Counted from the first letter of the stretch, positions 8,972-18,703 are shown. The stretch is DNA of 64,000 nt from Alitibacter langaaensis DSM 22999 (GCF_003096995.1 NZ_QENU01000001.1:266776-330775); one strand, 5' to 3'. Notes: generated from the letters alone by a model not told the origin. Numbers and translations are program-made.

Positions 8972-9772
8972 TTAATCTAATCTGTTATCTAAACCGTTGT
9001 TATCTGCTTGAGCGACAACGACTTGTTGGCTTTTGTTATATTTAGGGTGAATTTGAATGTAAATCACCGCCATAATTGTGCCTAATACCCCTAAGGCTAC
9101 TAAGTTGAAATTGGTGAATGCCGCGATAACAAAACCCGCATAGAAGAATGGCATTAAGTGGCCTGCACGCATCATATTGATAACCATTGCATAACCAACT
9201 ACCGCGATGAAACCACCCGCAATTTTAAGCCCCATAGTGACCACTTCAGGGATCGCATGTAACATTGTTTGTACCGCATCGGTGCCAGCGGTTAATGCAA
9301 CAACTAAAGCAGGAATCGCGATACGCATTGCTTGCAGCATTAATGCACCAAAATGTAACCAGTCTAAACGGGCGAGATTACCATCTTGCACTGATCTATC
9401 CGCAGCGTGTTGGAAACCAACGGTGATAGCGCGCACCACATAAGTGAGCACTTGCCCTGCGGCAGCCAATGGAATTGCCACGGCGATACCTGTTGAAATA
9501 TCTTGTTTACCGACGATAACTAAAATGGTCGAAATAACAGAAGCCAGCGCCGCATCAGGTGCTAACGCCGCACCAATGTTCATCCAGCCTAATGCTAATA
9601 ATTCAAGTGAACCACCTACGATAATCCCTGTTTTCATATCGCCCAACACTAAACCAATTAAGGTACAAGCGATAAGCGGGCGGTGGGTTTGGAATTCGTC
9701 AAGAATGGAACCCGCACCGCATACGCAAGAAACGAGAAACACAAGGACAATTTGTAAAGTTGAAATTTCCAT
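8972..9772 (-). CDS. manY: PTS mannose/fructose/sorbose-family transporter subunit IIC
   Basis: Polytopic inner-membrane subunit IIC of the mannose PTS; 266 residues with repeated hydrophobic helices. It shows the family's N-terminal stretch ending S-I-L-D-E-F-Q-T-H-R-P and the G-x-x-L-G-D-M-K-T-G-I motif. It sits between manX and manZ with spacings of 10 and 7 bases, so the three are one operon. Cytoplasmic IIAB (ManX) supplies the phosphate. Confidence 0.95.
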   Translation of the reverse strand: MEISTLQIVLVFLVSCVCGAGSILDEFQTHRPLIACTLIGLVLGDMKTGIIVGGSLELLALGWMNIGAALAPDAALASVISTILVIVGKQDISTGIAVAIPLAAAGQVLTYVVRAITVGFQHAADRSVQDGNLARLDWLHFGALMLQAMRIAIPALVVALTAGTDAVQTMLHAIPEVVTMGLKIAGGFIAVVGYAMVINMMRAGHLMPFFYAGFVIAAFTNFNLVALGVLGTIMAVIYIQIHPKYNKSQQVVVAQADNNGLDNRLD

Positions 9773-9782
9773 AATGTTTTCC

Positions 9783-10751
9783 TTAGATTAAGTTATTCTT
9801 TTTCAATAAATCCATCATATATTGGCGGGCATCGTTAGACACTTTACGCACATCAAGCTCAATGCCGTTAGCATCTAATGTTTTAAATGCCTCGATGTCT
9901 TTTTCATCCACGGATACGGCGCTGGTAATCATTTTTTTACCTTCTTTATATGCCATACCGCCGATGTTAATGGAGTTAAATTTCACGCCTGCTTCCATTA
10001 AACGCACGACATCTGTTGGATTTGTAAATAACAACATCATACGTTCATCTGCATATTCTGGGTTATTGTAAACGCGGATCATTTTTTCCACATCAACAAC
10101 GTGCGCAGTAACACCAGGAGGGGCAACGCTTTTCAGCATTGTTGAGCGTACGCTGTCTTTCGCAACATCATCGTTAACAACAACAATGCGTGTAACACGG
10201 CTTTCTTTTGTCCAACGTGTGGCAACTTGGCCATGAATCAAGCGGTCATCAATACGCGCAAGTCCAATGACTAAATTGCCTTCTTTATTGCTGACTACGG
10301 CAGGTGCAGCTTGCGAAAGTGCGGTCGGTTTTTCAATAGTTTTTTCAGCTGGCTGATTATTCAATGCCTTAACGCCTGTTGAGCCAGACTCTAAAGCAAC
10401 ACTAACAAGCTCGGCTAAATCTTCTACATCATCGCGCGCCATACAAGTGTTAACCAACATTGGAATGTTAACACCTGCAACCACATCCATATTGTCTTTG
10501 CCGTCTTGGAAGCGGTTGGCGGCGTTGAATGGGCTGCCGCCCCACATATCCACTAAAAATAGTATTTGATCGCAAGAGGCGAGTGGCCCATCGACTAAAC
10601 TTTGGTATTTTCCGATGATCGTTTCAACGTTTTCACCAGGTACAAAGTCAATGGTCGCTACATGTTCTTGTTCACCGATCAGCATCTCAGTTGTTGCCAG
10701 CAATTCAGGTGCGGCTTTTCCGTGAGTTGCGATGATAATCGCGATAGTCAT
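9783..10751 (-). CDS. manX: PTS mannose transporter subunit IIAB
   Basis: Cytoplasmic phosphoryl carrier that passes phosphate from HPr to the incoming hexose; 322 residues. The IIA domain is at ~1-130 with the phosphorylated His10 in ATHGK. A Pro/Ala-rich linker follows, then the IIB domain from ~160, with His173 in D-D-R-L-I-H-G-Q-V. It is the first gene of the manXYZ operon, with AAGGAG six bases before the ATG. A CRP-like site lies ~120 bp upstream. An uptake signal falls in the linker at 10317, a place where an insertion is tolerated. Confidence 0.95.
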   Translation of the reverse strand: MTIAIIIATHGKAAPELLATTEMLIGEQEHVATIDFVPGENVETIIGKYQSLVDGPLASCDQILFLVDMWGGSPFNAANRFQDGKDNMDVVAGVNIPMLVNTCMARDDVEDLAELVSVALESGSTGVKALNNQPAEKTIEKPTALSQAAPAVVSNKEGNLVIGLARIDDRLIHGQVATRWTKESRVTRIVVVNDDVAKDSVRSTMLKSVAPPGVTAHVVDVEKMIRVYNNPEYADERMMLLFTNPTDVVRLMEAGVKFNSINIGGMAYKEGKKMITSAVSVDEKDIEAFKTLDANGIELDVRKVSNDARQYMMDLLKKNNLI

Positions 10752-10868
10752 AGTTGACTCCTTGGGTTAATTAGAAAATAAGCGTTTTTATAAAGATTAA
10801 TAACGGGGCGCAATTTTAAAGGATATTGTTGTGCTTTGCACGGTTCAGCTGAATGTATTTTCTGAAAT

Positions 10869-10884
10869 TTTGAACTAGATCACA
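10869..10884 (-). promoter_or_regulatory. CRP-like site upstream of manX
   Basis: TTTGA-N6-TCACA, 9 of 10 matches to the CRP consensus, 118-133 bp before the manX start. This fits catabolite control of a PTS operon. An uptake signal follows at 10895-10903. Confidence 0.5.
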
Positions 10885-10926
10885 GTTTCAAGCAAAGTGC
10901 GGTCAAATTTTGAGAAATTTTAGGCA

Positions 10927-10956
10927 ATAAAAAAGGCGCAACCCAAAGGTTACGCC
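10927..10956 (-). terminator. Intrinsic terminator of frdABCD
   Basis: A 9-bp stem (one G-T pair) with a CAAA loop. On the minus strand, just after the frdD stop, it is followed by a run of T. Confidence 0.85.
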
Positions 10957-10973
10957 GTGATATTGATGCGTCA

Positions 10974-11318
10974 TTAAATGGCAGCAACGCCCCAAATAAC
11001 AACAATGGTGTAAAGTGCCGCTAATCCGTAGAAAATTAAGCCGCTAGCAGGCACATGTACTTTAATATCATGCATACCATGATGTACACGGTGCAAACCT
11101 GCCCACATTGGGAAAATGGTGAGCACTAATAGCACCAATTTGCCAAACCATGTGCTTGAGAAGGCGATAATGCCATCTGCATCAATAATGCCGAATGGTA
11201 ATAGCACGCCAAGGATTAGGATTACAACAGGGAAAGCAAGACCGCTTACCATACCGCCAGCACTAAACATTAACCATACAGGTGGCTCGTTAGAACGTTG
11301 TGGATTTTGATTACTCAT
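10974..11318 (-). CDS. frdD: Fumarate reductase membrane anchor subunit D
   Basis: 114-residue inner-membrane protein with three transmembrane helices (about 15-40, 55-80 and 92-113). With FrdC it anchors the FrdAB catalytic dimer and carries the menaquinol site. The motif [12 protein letters not shown] is conserved in FrdD. It is the last gene of the operon, 12 bases after frdC, and is followed by a terminator. Confidence 0.95.
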   Translation of the reverse strand: MSNQNPQRSNEPPVWLMFSAGGMVSGLAFPVVILILGVLLPFGIIDADGIIAFSSTWFGKLVLLVLTIFPMWAGLHRVHHGMHDIKVHVPASGLIFYGLAALYTIVVIWGVAAI

Positions 11319-11330
11319 GTTCTTTGCTCC

Positions 11331-11723
11331 CTAGATAAAGGCTAAAATTAAGCCGATGATTGAAACCACTACAAATAAGCCTTGAAGGGCTTTTTTGATT
11401 ACTTCTGCTTTAATTCCAGTTGAACCTGACATTACTTCGCCGGTCATTTGGAATAAGGTGAAAGCGTGCAATAACATGGCGGCAAGTGAGATTAAGTTTA
11501 AAATCACCACGATTGGATTTTGTAAAAAAGTTACAAAATCTGTCGCAAAGGTGCCTGCGCCTAATGCAAACACACCTTTAAGCAAAACTAAACAGAACCA
11601 CACGGTTGGCAGCGCAGTGGCTTCACGCACCATGTAGAATTTGTAGAAATTCCAACTTTTCCACCAAGTCGGGGTCATTTCGCGTACGTATTTATTACGT
11701 TTTGTGGTTAATTCGCTCATCAT
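11331..11723 (-). CDS. frdC: Fumarate reductase membrane anchor subunit C
   Basis: 130-residue quinol-binding anchor with three transmembrane helices. The N-terminal motif R-E-M-T-P-T-W-W-K-S is typical of FrdC. Two adjacent ATG codons open the frame; either could be used. The gene starts 6 bases after the frdB stop, so it is translated as part of frdABCD. Confidence 0.95.
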   Translation of the reverse strand: MMSELTTKRNKYVREMTPTWWKSWNFYKFYMVREATALPTVWFCLVLLKGVFALGAGTFATDFVTFLQNPIVVILNLISLAAMLLHAFTLFQMTGEVMSGSTGIKAEVIKKALQGLFVVVSIIGLILAFI

Positions 11724-11729
11724 TTCCCC

Positions 11730-12497
11730 CTATGCTTTTGGTTTTAACATTGAGATTAAATAGTCTTTGGCACTTTCTAATTTGCCTTGGTTAATTGCCG
11801 CGGCAGGGTTTACGTGTTTCGGACAAACTTCTGAACAAGCGCCAACGAAAGTACAAGACCATACACCGTTTTCACCGTTAATAATTGGCATACGCTCTGC
11901 TTTACCATTATCACGGTTGTCTAAATTATAACGGTGTGCCATGGTTAATGCGGCAGGGCCTACGAATTCAGGGTTTAAACCAAATTGTGGGCAAGCGGCA
12001 TAACATAAGCCACAGTTAATACACATTGAGAATTGGCGATATTTTTCCAATTGTTTTGGTGTTTGTTTGGTACGGCTTTTCGCAAGTTCAGTATTTGCAT
12101 GGGGTTGACCATCTAATTCAGGCATTTTGTTGCCAATAATATATGGTTTAATGCTTTCTAAACTTTCGATAAAGTGGCTTAAATCCACCACTAAGTCACG
12201 CTCAATAGGGAAGTTTGCCAACGCTTCAATGCGCATATGACCGCTATAGTCACGCAAGAAAGTTTTACATGCTAATTTAGGAATGTTGTTTACCATCATA
12301 CCGCATGAACCACAGATCGCCATACGGCAAGACCAACGGTAAGAAAGATCTGGCTCTAAGCGGTCTTTGATATAGCCTAAGGCATCCAATAAAGAAGTTT
12401 GGTTGTCATAAGGCACTTGGTAAGTGGTTAAATGTGGCTCTTTATCGGTTTCAGGATTGTAACGCAAGATTTCCACGTTCATTATTTGATTCGTCAT
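11730..12497 (-). CDS. frdB: Fumarate reductase iron-sulfur subunit
   Basis: Carries electrons from menaquinol in the membrane anchors to FrdA. Residues ~57-77 hold the [2Fe-2S] cysteines (C-x4-C-x2-C and a later C). The C-terminal half holds the [4Fe-4S] and [3Fe-4S] motifs (CINCGLC, C-x3-CP). Length 255, normal. The second Met (residue 6) is a possible alternative start. It is in the frdABCD operon, 12 bases after frdA. Confidence 0.97.
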   Translation of the reverse strand: MTNQIMNVEILRYNPETDKEPHLTTYQVPYDNQTSLLDALGYIKDRLEPDLSYRWSCRMAICGSCGMMVNNIPKLACKTFLRDYSGHMRIEALANFPIERDLVVDLSHFIESLESIKPYIIGNKMPELDGQPHANTELAKSRTKQTPKQLEKYRQFSMCINCGLCYAACPQFGLNPEFVGPAALTMAHRYNLDNRDNGKAERMPIINGENGVWSCTFVGACSEVCPKHVNPAAAINQGKLESAKDYLISMLKPKA

Positions 12498-12509
12498 GTT
12501 TGCGTCTCC

Positions 12510-14327
12510 TTATGCGTTCTGTGCTGCGGCAGCTTCTTTTGCTGCTTTTTCTTGCGCTTCAGCTTCAGCACCGTAAACACGTTTTGCAGGTTGCGATTTC
12601 GTGATTTTTACAGGGCTGTAGTCAATACGAGGTGCATCGTCACCGTTGTAGAAGGCTAATGTATGTTTCAAGTAGTTCACATCATCACGTTCTGTATAGT
12701 CTAAACGTTGGTGCGCACCACGGGATTCTTTACGGGCAATCGCAGAGTTTGCGATTGATTGGGCAACATCTAAGATGTAGCCTAATTCTACTGTGTAAAG
12801 TACGTTCGTGTTGAACACGCTTGAACGGTCTTGAATGCGAATACGTTTGAAACGTTCTTTTAATTCCGCAATTTTGTTCACCGCTACTTGCATGCTTGCT
12901 TCATCACGATAGATACCACAACCTTCTTCCATTGCGGTGCCCATTTCTTCACGAATATCTGCCCAGTTTTCTGTGCCTTCTTGGTGATAAAGATCTTCTA
13001 AGCGTTTCACTACATCTTGTGCTTGCGCATCAATCGCTGCTTGGTTACGTGTTTGTGCTTCTGCTGCACGTTGCGCTGCGTGTTCACCCGCAACACGACC
13101 TAACACCACTAATTCAGCTAATGAGTTAGAACCTAAACGGTTTGCACCATGTAAACCTGAAGAGGCACATTCACCCACTGCAAATAAACCTTTAATACGG
13201 GTTTCGCTGTTGAAATCGATTTCAATACCACCCATGGTGTAATGTACAACAGGGCGCACTGGAATTGGCTCTTTCACAGGATCTACGCCTTCATAGGCGT
13301 TAGATAATTCACAAATAAACGGTAAACGTTCGTGAAGATAATCCGCACCTAAATGACGTAAATCTAAATGCACTACATCAACGCCTTTGGCGGTTTTTAA
13401 TGTGTTACCTTTTTTCCATTCTTGCCAGAATGCTTGTGAAACTTTGTCACGCGGACCTAATTCCATATATTTATTTTCTGGTTTACCGATTGGTGTTTCA
13501 GGGCCTAGACCATAATCTTGTAAATAGCGATAGCCATCTTTGTTTACCAAAATACCGCCTTCACCACGGCAACCTTCGGTCATTAAAATACCTGTATTTG
13601 GAAGACCAGTAGGGTGATATTGCACAAATTCCATATCACGAAGTGGCACACCGTGACGATAAGCCATGGATAAACCATCACCTGTTACAATGCCGCCATT
13701 GGTATTGAATTTGAATGCACGGCAACCACCACCAGTGGCAATAACCACGGCATTCGCGTTGATTTGCACCAATGTGCCTTCCATCATATTCATCGCCACT
13801 AAGCCACGAGCATGGCCATCATCAACTAAAATATCTAAAACGAAGTGTTCATCAAAACGTTGAATTTGTGGGAATTGGATTGAAGTTTGGAATAGGGTAT
13901 GAAGCATATGGAAGCCAGTTTTATCTGCCGCAAACCATGTGCGCTCAATTTTCATACCACCAAAACGGCGTACGTTTACATCGCCATCGGCTTTACGAGA
14001 CCACGGACAGCCCCAACGCTCTAGTTGAGTCATTTCCACTGGCGAATGTTGAACGAAATATTCTACAACATCTTGCTCACATAACCAGTCACCACCTGCA
14101 ACCGTATCTTGGAAGTGTTTGTCGTAGCTATCTTCATCTTTGATCACTGCTGCGGCACCACCTTCAGCTGCCACAGTATGACTACGCATAGGATAAACTT
14201 TTGATACTAAAGCGATTTTTAAGTTAGGGTTAGCTTCTGCTGCGGCAATAGCGGCACGTAAGCCACCGCCACCAGCACCCACAATCGCAATATCGACATT
14301 AACAGTTTGCACGATATTCTTCTCCAA
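12510..14327 (-). CDS. frdA: Fumarate reductase flavoprotein subunit
   Basis: Catalytic subunit that reduces fumarate to succinate in anaerobic respiration. The FAD-binding motif V-G-A-G-G-G-G is at 16-22. His50 in R-S-H-T-V is the expected covalent FAD site. The active-site stretch around H-P-T-G and the substrate-binding R-P-V-V-H-Y-T-M-G-G are present. Length 605, with an Ala/Glu-rich tail. It is the first gene of frdABCD, divergent from epmA, the same arrangement as in enterobacteria. Confidence 0.97.
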   Translation of the reverse strand: MEKNIVQTVNVDIAIVGAGGGGLRAAIAAAEANPNLKIALVSKVYPMRSHTVAAEGGAAAVIKDEDSYDKHFQDTVAGGDWLCEQDVVEYFVQHSPVEMTQLERWGCPWSRKADGDVNVRRFGGMKIERTWFAADKTGFHMLHTLFQTSIQFPQIQRFDEHFVLDILVDDGHARGLVAMNMMEGTLVQINANAVVIATGGGCRAFKFNTNGGIVTGDGLSMAYRHGVPLRDMEFVQYHPTGLPNTGILMTEGCRGEGGILVNKDGYRYLQDYGLGPETPIGKPENKYMELGPRDKVSQAFWQEWKKGNTLKTAKGVDVVHLDLRHLGADYLHERLPFICELSNAYEGVDPVKEPIPVRPVVHYTMGGIEIDFNSETRIKGLFAVGECASSGLHGANRLGSNSLAELVVLGRVAGEHAAQRAAEAQTRNQAAIDAQAQDVVKRLEDLYHQEGTENWADIREEMGTAMEEGCGIYRDEASMQVAVNKIAELKERFKRIRIQDRSSVFNTNVLYTVELGYILDVAQSIANSAIARKESRGAHQRLDYTERDDVNYLKHTLAFYNGDDAPRIDYSPVKITKSQPAKRVYGAEAEAQEKAAKEAAAAQNA

Positions 14328-14751
14328 TAATAGATAATCAAATTGTCACAAAATATGCAGAAAAATGACCGCACTTTTGTGTTTCCGCAAATATTTTCCC
14401 TATTATCGACGGTGATTTCTACCTATTTTTCGCTATTTAATCGATTAATTTATCTTTTTGTGATCTAACTCAAAAAACAATTTTTTCAAATGCAAAAGAT
14501 TGTTATTCAGATCAATTTATTGTGGTTATTCCGTATTTAATGCATATTGTGCGTTTGCTTGGAATGCTCAATCTCATTAAAATAGAGCCCGATTTAGCGA
14601 CGTTTGTTCTAAATATGCAGAGCAAATTTTCGCTTTTTTATGAAAAACATATAAAAAATCACGTCATTGATCATCAATCTCATAAACAAAATTTTGTGAT
14701 TCGGCGTATACTGCGCAAGATTATGACATTGTCATTTATTTAGGATAATTT
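14328..14751. promoter_or_regulatory. frdA-epmA divergent regulatory region
   Basis: 424 bp without a supportable gene; a 73-codon frame at 14522-14743 has no family signal. It holds an uptake signal at 14368-14376. A CRP-like site lies at 14459-14474 (TGTGA-N6-TCAAA, 8 of 10). A weak FNR-like match ends in ATCAA at 14502-14515 (8 of 10 to TTGAT-N4-ATCAA). FNR control of frd is known in relatives, but these sites are only suggestive. Confidence 0.4.
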
Positions 14752-15777
14752 ATGCTTGAACAAGAACAACCTAATTCCACTGCTAGCACCGCTGAGTTAA
14801 ATCCGTTGCTCGAACAAGAACAATGGCAACCCACGGCTAGCATTGAGAATTTATTAAAACGCGCCAAAATTATTGCAGAATTACGCCAGTTTTTTACCGA
14901 TCGCGGCGTGTTAGAAGTTGAAACCCCTGTGTTAAGTGAGTTTGGGGTGACAGACGTTCATCTTTCTACTTTTCAGACAGATTTTATCGCCCCACAAAAT
15001 GCGCAATCAAAAACTTTGTGGTTAAATACCAGCCCCGAATATCACATGAAACGTTTGCTCGCGGCTGGTTCTGGCGCGATTTTTCAGATTTGCCATGTAT
15101 TCCGCAATGAAGAAGCGGGAAAACGCCATAATCCCGAATTTACCATGTTAGAGTGGTATCGACCGCACTTTGATATGTATCGTTTGATTAATGAAGTGGA
15201 TGATCTATTGCAATCAACCCTTGATTGTAAACCGATGGAAACAATGAGCTATCAATTTGCTTTTCAGGAATATGTTGGCGTTGATCCGCTTTCTGTGGAA
15301 CGTCCAATTTTAGTGGAGTTAGCGCGTAAGTATAATTTTATCTGCAATATCGATGAAGATCGCGACACATTGCTGCAATTTTTGTTTAGTGAAGTGGTTG
15401 AGCCTCAAATCGGGAAAGAACGCCCTGTGGCGATTTATCATTTCCCTGCCACCCAAGCCGCATTGGCGCAAATTAGTTCGGAAGATCATCGCGTTGCTGA
15501 GCGGTTTGAAGTGTATTATAAAGGCTTAGAACTCGCCAATGGGTTCCATGAACTGACCGATGCACAAGAACAGTTGCGCCGCTTTGAACAAGATAATCAA
15601 CAGCGCGAAAAATTAGGCTTGCCGCAACGTGAAATTGATCACCGTTTCTTGGCTTCATTGCGCGCAGGAATGCCGAATACTTCAGGCGTGGCTTTAGGGA
15701 TTGACCGTTTATTAATGATTGCGCTTGGAGCGGAACGCATTGAGGATGTGATGGCATTTGGCATTAATAATGCCTAA
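14752..15777 (+). CDS. epmA: Elongation factor P lysine--lysyltransferase (EpmA/PoxA/GenX)
   Basis: Attaches (R)-beta-lysine to elongation factor P. It resembles the catalytic core of class II lysyl-tRNA synthetase without the anticodon domain: motif 2 (F-R-N-E-E) and motif 3 (G-V-A-L-G-I-D-R-L) are clear. At 341 residues it is ~16 longer than the E. coli protein. The first 18 codons (LEQEQ...TAS) are an imperfect direct repeat of the next 18, a 54-bp tandem duplication at the start of the gene. AGGA lies six bases before the ATG at 14752. A TTG at 14806 would give the shorter form but has no ribosome site. The stop overlaps an uptake signal. Confidence 0.93.
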   Translation: MLEQEQPNSTASTAELNPLLEQEQWQPTASIENLLKRAKIIAELRQFFTDRGVLEVETPVLSEFGVTDVHLSTFQTDFIAPQNAQSKTLWLNTSPEYHMKRLLAAGSGAIFQICHVFRNEEAGKRHNPEFTMLEWYRPHFDMYRLINEVDDLLQSTLDCKPMETMSYQFAFQEYVGVDPLSVERPILVELARKYNFICNIDEDRDTLLQFLFSEVVEPQIGKERPVAIYHFPATQAALAQISSEDHRVAERFEVYYKGLELANGFHELTDAQEQLRRFEQDNQQREKLGLPQREIDHRFLASLRAGMPNTSGVALGIDRLLMIALGAERIEDVMAFGINNA

Positions 15778-15786
15778 AGTGCGGTC

Positions 15787-15830
15787 AAAAAAATGCGCGT
15801 TTTTCAACTGATTGATAACGCGCATTTTTT
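15787..15830. terminator. Bidirectional terminator between epmA and the phosphoesterase gene
   Basis: AATGCGCGTT pairs with AACGCGCATT, flanked by an A run on the left and a T run on the right, so it can work on both strands for the two converging genes. Confidence 0.85.
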
Positions 15831-15842
15831 ATTTTCTTGTGC

Positions 15843-16934
15843 TTATTTCCCTTGCACATCAATAATTAACACTTCAGATTGCGAGCCTAAACGCAGTGGT
15901 ACACCCCAAAATCCGTAACCAGAAGTGACAAAATAATGTCCGTGGCCAAGCTGTTTATAACCATAGGACAAGTCGTACATCAACTGCGTGAACACATTAG
16001 CAGGAAAAATTTGCCCTTTGTGAGTATGCCCCGAAACTTGTAAATCAATAGGGAGCTTGCTGTGCTTAATGACATCATCAGGACGATGATCCATTAAAAA
16101 TACTGGCAAACTCGTGTTTACGGTTTTAAGCAGCTGCTCAGTTTCTGGTCGATTTGGCGCCAAATTATCATTTCGCCCAATAAGGGTAAACTGTCCGTTG
16201 ACTACAACGCTTTCATCTTCGAGTAATTTTAATCCCGCCTTGCGAACTTCAGTTTCAATACGTTTTTGATCACCAAAGAAATCATGATTGCCAAGTGTGG
16301 CGTAAACTCCTAATGGTGCTTGTAATTTGGCTAAATGCGGTTGCATTTTTTCCGCTAAATAGGCATTGACGTTATCATCCATAATGTCGCCAGGAAGTAG
16401 GATTAAATCCACTTTTTCACGGTTAAAAATATCCGCAAGCTCGTCTAATTGTTTGCCGCCAAAGAGAGTGCCTAAATGGAAATCACTTGCCACGCCAATG
16501 CGCAACGGTTGCAATGTTTTATCAATGCTGATTTGGTAATGTAGGATATGCGGCGTATAAGCATTATAGAGACTTAGCACAAATAAACCGATTAGGGTTA
16601 GCGGATAACAGTAACGCAAAGTGCGGTTAAAAATGAGCGAGTTTTCCCATTTATGCCCCAATTTTGCCAAAACAAAACAAGCCAAACTGCTGAATGCGCT
16701 ATAAAGTAAGAAGACTAGAATCCAAGCGCTGAGACGAAAGTGAGGGAAAATGCGGAGAATGGTGAGAAAAATAATGCTATTGGCGACAACAAAGATAAGC
16801 ACTGAAAGCGCAAGGCGTGCTTTTTTGCTGATTAAATCTTGCAGAAACCAACGTAAAGTGCGGTCAAAAATGAACAAAAATAATTGCAAAACCAGCGCAA
16901 TAACGCCAAAGATGATGTAATAACGAAGTTCCAT
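15843..16934 (-). CDS. Membrane-bound calcineurin-like metallophosphoesterase
   Basis: 363 residues. About 145 N-terminal residues contain four or so transmembrane helices. A metallophosphoesterase domain follows, with the metal motifs S-D-F-H-L-G, G-D-I-M-D-D, G-N-H-D and G-H-T-H. The order and spacing match the YkuE/YaeI group, whose members include lipid or UDP-sugar phosphohydrolases; the substrate here is unknown. Two uptake signals lie inside it (16619 and 16856), both in the membrane part. It is transcribed alone, converging on epmA and downstream of the tRNA cluster. Confidence 0.85.
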   Translation of the reverse strand: MELRYYIIFGVIALVLQLFLFIFDRTLRWFLQDLISKKARLALSVLIFVVANSIIFLTILRIFPHFRLSAWILVFLLYSAFSSLACFVLAKLGHKWENSLIFNRTLRYCYPLTLIGLFVLSLYNAYTPHILHYQISIDKTLQPLRIGVASDFHLGTLFGGKQLDELADIFNREKVDLILLPGDIMDDNVNAYLAEKMQPHLAKLQAPLGVYATLGNHDFFGDQKRIETEVRKAGLKLLEDESVVVNGQFTLIGRNDNLAPNRPETEQLLKTVNTSLPVFLMDHRPDDVIKHSKLPIDLQVSGHTHKGQIFPANVFTQLMYDLSYGYKQLGHGHYFVTSGYGFWGVPLRLGSQSEVLIIDVQGK

Positions 16935-16947
16935 AAATTTTAGATAT

Positions 16948-16968
16948 AAAAAAAGCCGCTATTGCGAC
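16948..16968 (-). terminator. Probable terminator after tRNA-Cys
   Basis: On the minus strand GTCGC-AATA-GCGGC (one G-T pair) is followed by seven T residues, 21 bases after the end of tRNA-Cys. The stem is short. Confidence 0.5.
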
Positions 16969-16988
16969 CGATAAAAATTCTTTTGGAA

Positions 16989-17062
16989 TGGAGGCGTGTC
17001 CCGGAGTCGAACCGAGCTACATGGATTTGCAATCCAGTGCATAACCGCTTTGCTAACACGCC
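16989..17062 (-). tRNA. tRNA-Cys (GCA)
   Basis: Full cloverleaf on the minus strand with a 7-bp acceptor stem (GGCGTGT / ACACGCC), anticodon GCA in TTGCAAA, a normal T-loop (GGTTCGACTCC) and encoded CCA. 74 bases. Confidence 0.97.
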
Positions 17063-17098
17063 GTTAAATTATTGCCTTTAAATTTTTGCGTTCAGATA

Positions 17099-17120
17099 CA
17101 AAAAAAAACACCTTTCGGTG
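17099..17120 (-). terminator. Terminator-like hairpin between tRNA-Leu and tRNA-Cys
   Basis: On the minus strand CACC-GAAA-GGTG is followed by a long T run. It lies inside the apparent tRNA operon and could limit expression of tRNA-Cys or mark the end of a Gly-Leu transcript. Confidence 0.65.
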
Positions 17121-17151
17121 CTATTTGTTGATTTAATACCTTAGTATTAAA

Positions 17152-17240
17152 TGGTGCCCGAGGCCAGACTTGAACTGGCACGCCCCGAAAGGCGAGGGAT
17201 TTTAAATCCCTTGCGTCTACCGATTCCGCCACTCGGGCAC
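17152..17240 (-). tRNA. tRNA-Leu (TAA)
   Basis: Class II tRNA with a long variable arm, anticodon TAA in the GGGATTTAAAATCCC stem-loop, acceptor stem GTGCCCG / CGGGCAC, and encoded CCA. 89 bases. Confidence 0.97.
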
Positions 17241-17280
17241 AACGCGTTTTATTTTTGCATTTTCATTCTCTTTTCGAGAA

Positions 17281-17356
<76 letters not shown>

Positions 17357-17390
17357 GTCATTTTCAGCTTGTCGCTGTCAACGGATGTGC

Positions 17391-17418
17391 ATTCTACGGA
17401 TTTTCGATTTAGTGTCAA
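17391..17418 (-). promoter_or_regulatory. Sigma-70 promoter of the tRNA cluster
   Basis: On the minus strand TTGACA, a 16-base spacer, then TAGAAT, ending 35 bases before the 5' end of tRNA-Gly. The -35 box matches consensus and the -10 box matches at 5 of 6 positions (TATAAT). Confidence 0.75.
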
Positions 17419-17593
17419 CAACAATTTAGAAAAAAATATTAAATTCTTTTCGTTTGCTTATAAAAAATGCAAATTAGCTAAAAATGATACAAAAAAGTGT
17501 GAAATTTTCTGCAACGAAAAATCGCTTTAAACCGACCGCACTTTATGCCACAATGCGTTCACAATAAATTTCGGAAATGAATTAGGTAAATAT

Positions 17594-18703
17594 ATGACAA
17601 AAGAATACGCTTTAGACACGATATTAGCCCAAGCGGGCAACCGTACTGATCCTCGTACAGGTGCGGTTTCAACCCCTATTTTCCTTTCAACGGCTTATGG
17701 GCACCATGGCATTGGCGAAAGCACGGGTTTTGATTATACCCGCACGAAAAACCCAACACGTTTAGTCTTAGAAGAAACCATGGCTAAATTGGACGGTGGC
17801 GATGCGGCTTTTGCCTTTGCTTCAGGTATGGCGGCAATTCAAGTATTAATGACATTATTTACTGCGCCCGATGAATGGATTGTATCAAGTGATGTGTATG
17901 GTGGCACATATCGTTTATTGGATTTCTTGTCGAAAAATAACAATAGCGTCAAACCAGTTTATGTGGATACCGCATCGGTTGAAGCCATTGAAGCCGCGAT
18001 TACGCCAAACACCAAAGCGATTTTCGTAGAAACGCCATCAAATCCATTGATGCAAGAATGTGATGTAGCGGCTATTTCAAAAGTGGCGAAAAAACATAAT
18101 TTATTGTTCATTGTAGATAACACATTCTTAACACCAGTGCTATTTCGCCCAATGGATGAAGGCGCTGACATCACGGTTTATAGCGGCACAAAATATATCG
18201 CGGGGCATAATGATGTGCTAGCCGGTTTCATTGTTGCGAAAGGCAAAGAACTTTGTGAGCGCATTTTCTATATTCAAAATGGTGCAGGGGCAGTGTTATC
18301 GCCGTTTGATTCATTTTTGACCGTTCGCGGAATGAAAACCCTTTCTTTGCGAATGAAACGTCATCAAGAAAATGCGCAAGAAATTGCAAAATTCTTAAGC
18401 GAACAACCTCAAGTGAAAGATGTTTTATATGCCAATAAGGGCGGTATGTTATCCTTCCGTTTACAAGACGAAAACTGGGTAAATCCATTCTTAAAAGCGA
18501 TTAAATTAATTACCTTTGCGGAAAGTTTAGGCGGAACGGAAAGTTTTATCACCTACCCATCGACACAAACGCACATGGATATTCCCGAAGCTGAGCGTAT
18601 TGCGCGTGGGGTAACAAATGATCTCTTGCGTTTTTCTGTCGGTTTAGAAGATGCAGAAGATATTAAAGCAGATCTATTACAAGCCTTTTCCCAATTGAAA
18701 TAG
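17594..18703 (+). CDS. metB: Cystathionine gamma-synthase family PLP enzyme
   Basis: Joins O-succinylhomoserine (or the acetyl ester) and cysteine to cystathionine in methionine synthesis. 369 residues. The Cys/Met metabolism PLP fold is seen throughout: S-T-A-Y near 32-35, the E-T-P-S-N-P-L motif near 146-152, and the PLP lysine at about residue 200 in Y-S-G-T-K. MetC-type lyases share the fold, so the exact reaction is inferred from length and overall similarity. It stands alone, with an uptake signal at 17535 upstream. I see no good MetJ site next to it. Confidence 0.85.
   Translation: MTKEYALDTILAQAGNRTDPRTGAVSTPIFLSTAYGHHGIGESTGFDYTRTKNPTRLVLEETMAKLDGGDAAFAFASGMAAIQVLMTLFTAPDEWIVSSDVYGGTYRLLDFLSKNNNSVKPVYVDTASVEAIEAAITPNTKAIFVETPSNPLMQECDVAAISKVAKKHNLLFIVDNTFLTPVLFRPMDEGADITVYSGTKYIAGHNDVLAGFIVAKGKELCERIFYIQNGAGAVLSPFDSFLTVRGMKTLSLRMKRHQENAQEIAKFLSEQPQVKDVLYANKGGMLSFRLQDENWVNPFLKAIKLITFAESLGGTESFITYPSTQTHMDIPEAERIARGVTNDLLRFSVGLEDAEDIKADLLQAFSQLK

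Noticed and set aside
14522..14743. 73-codon open frame in the frdA-epmA gap
   Set aside because: No family signal or ribosome site, and the region looks regulatory.
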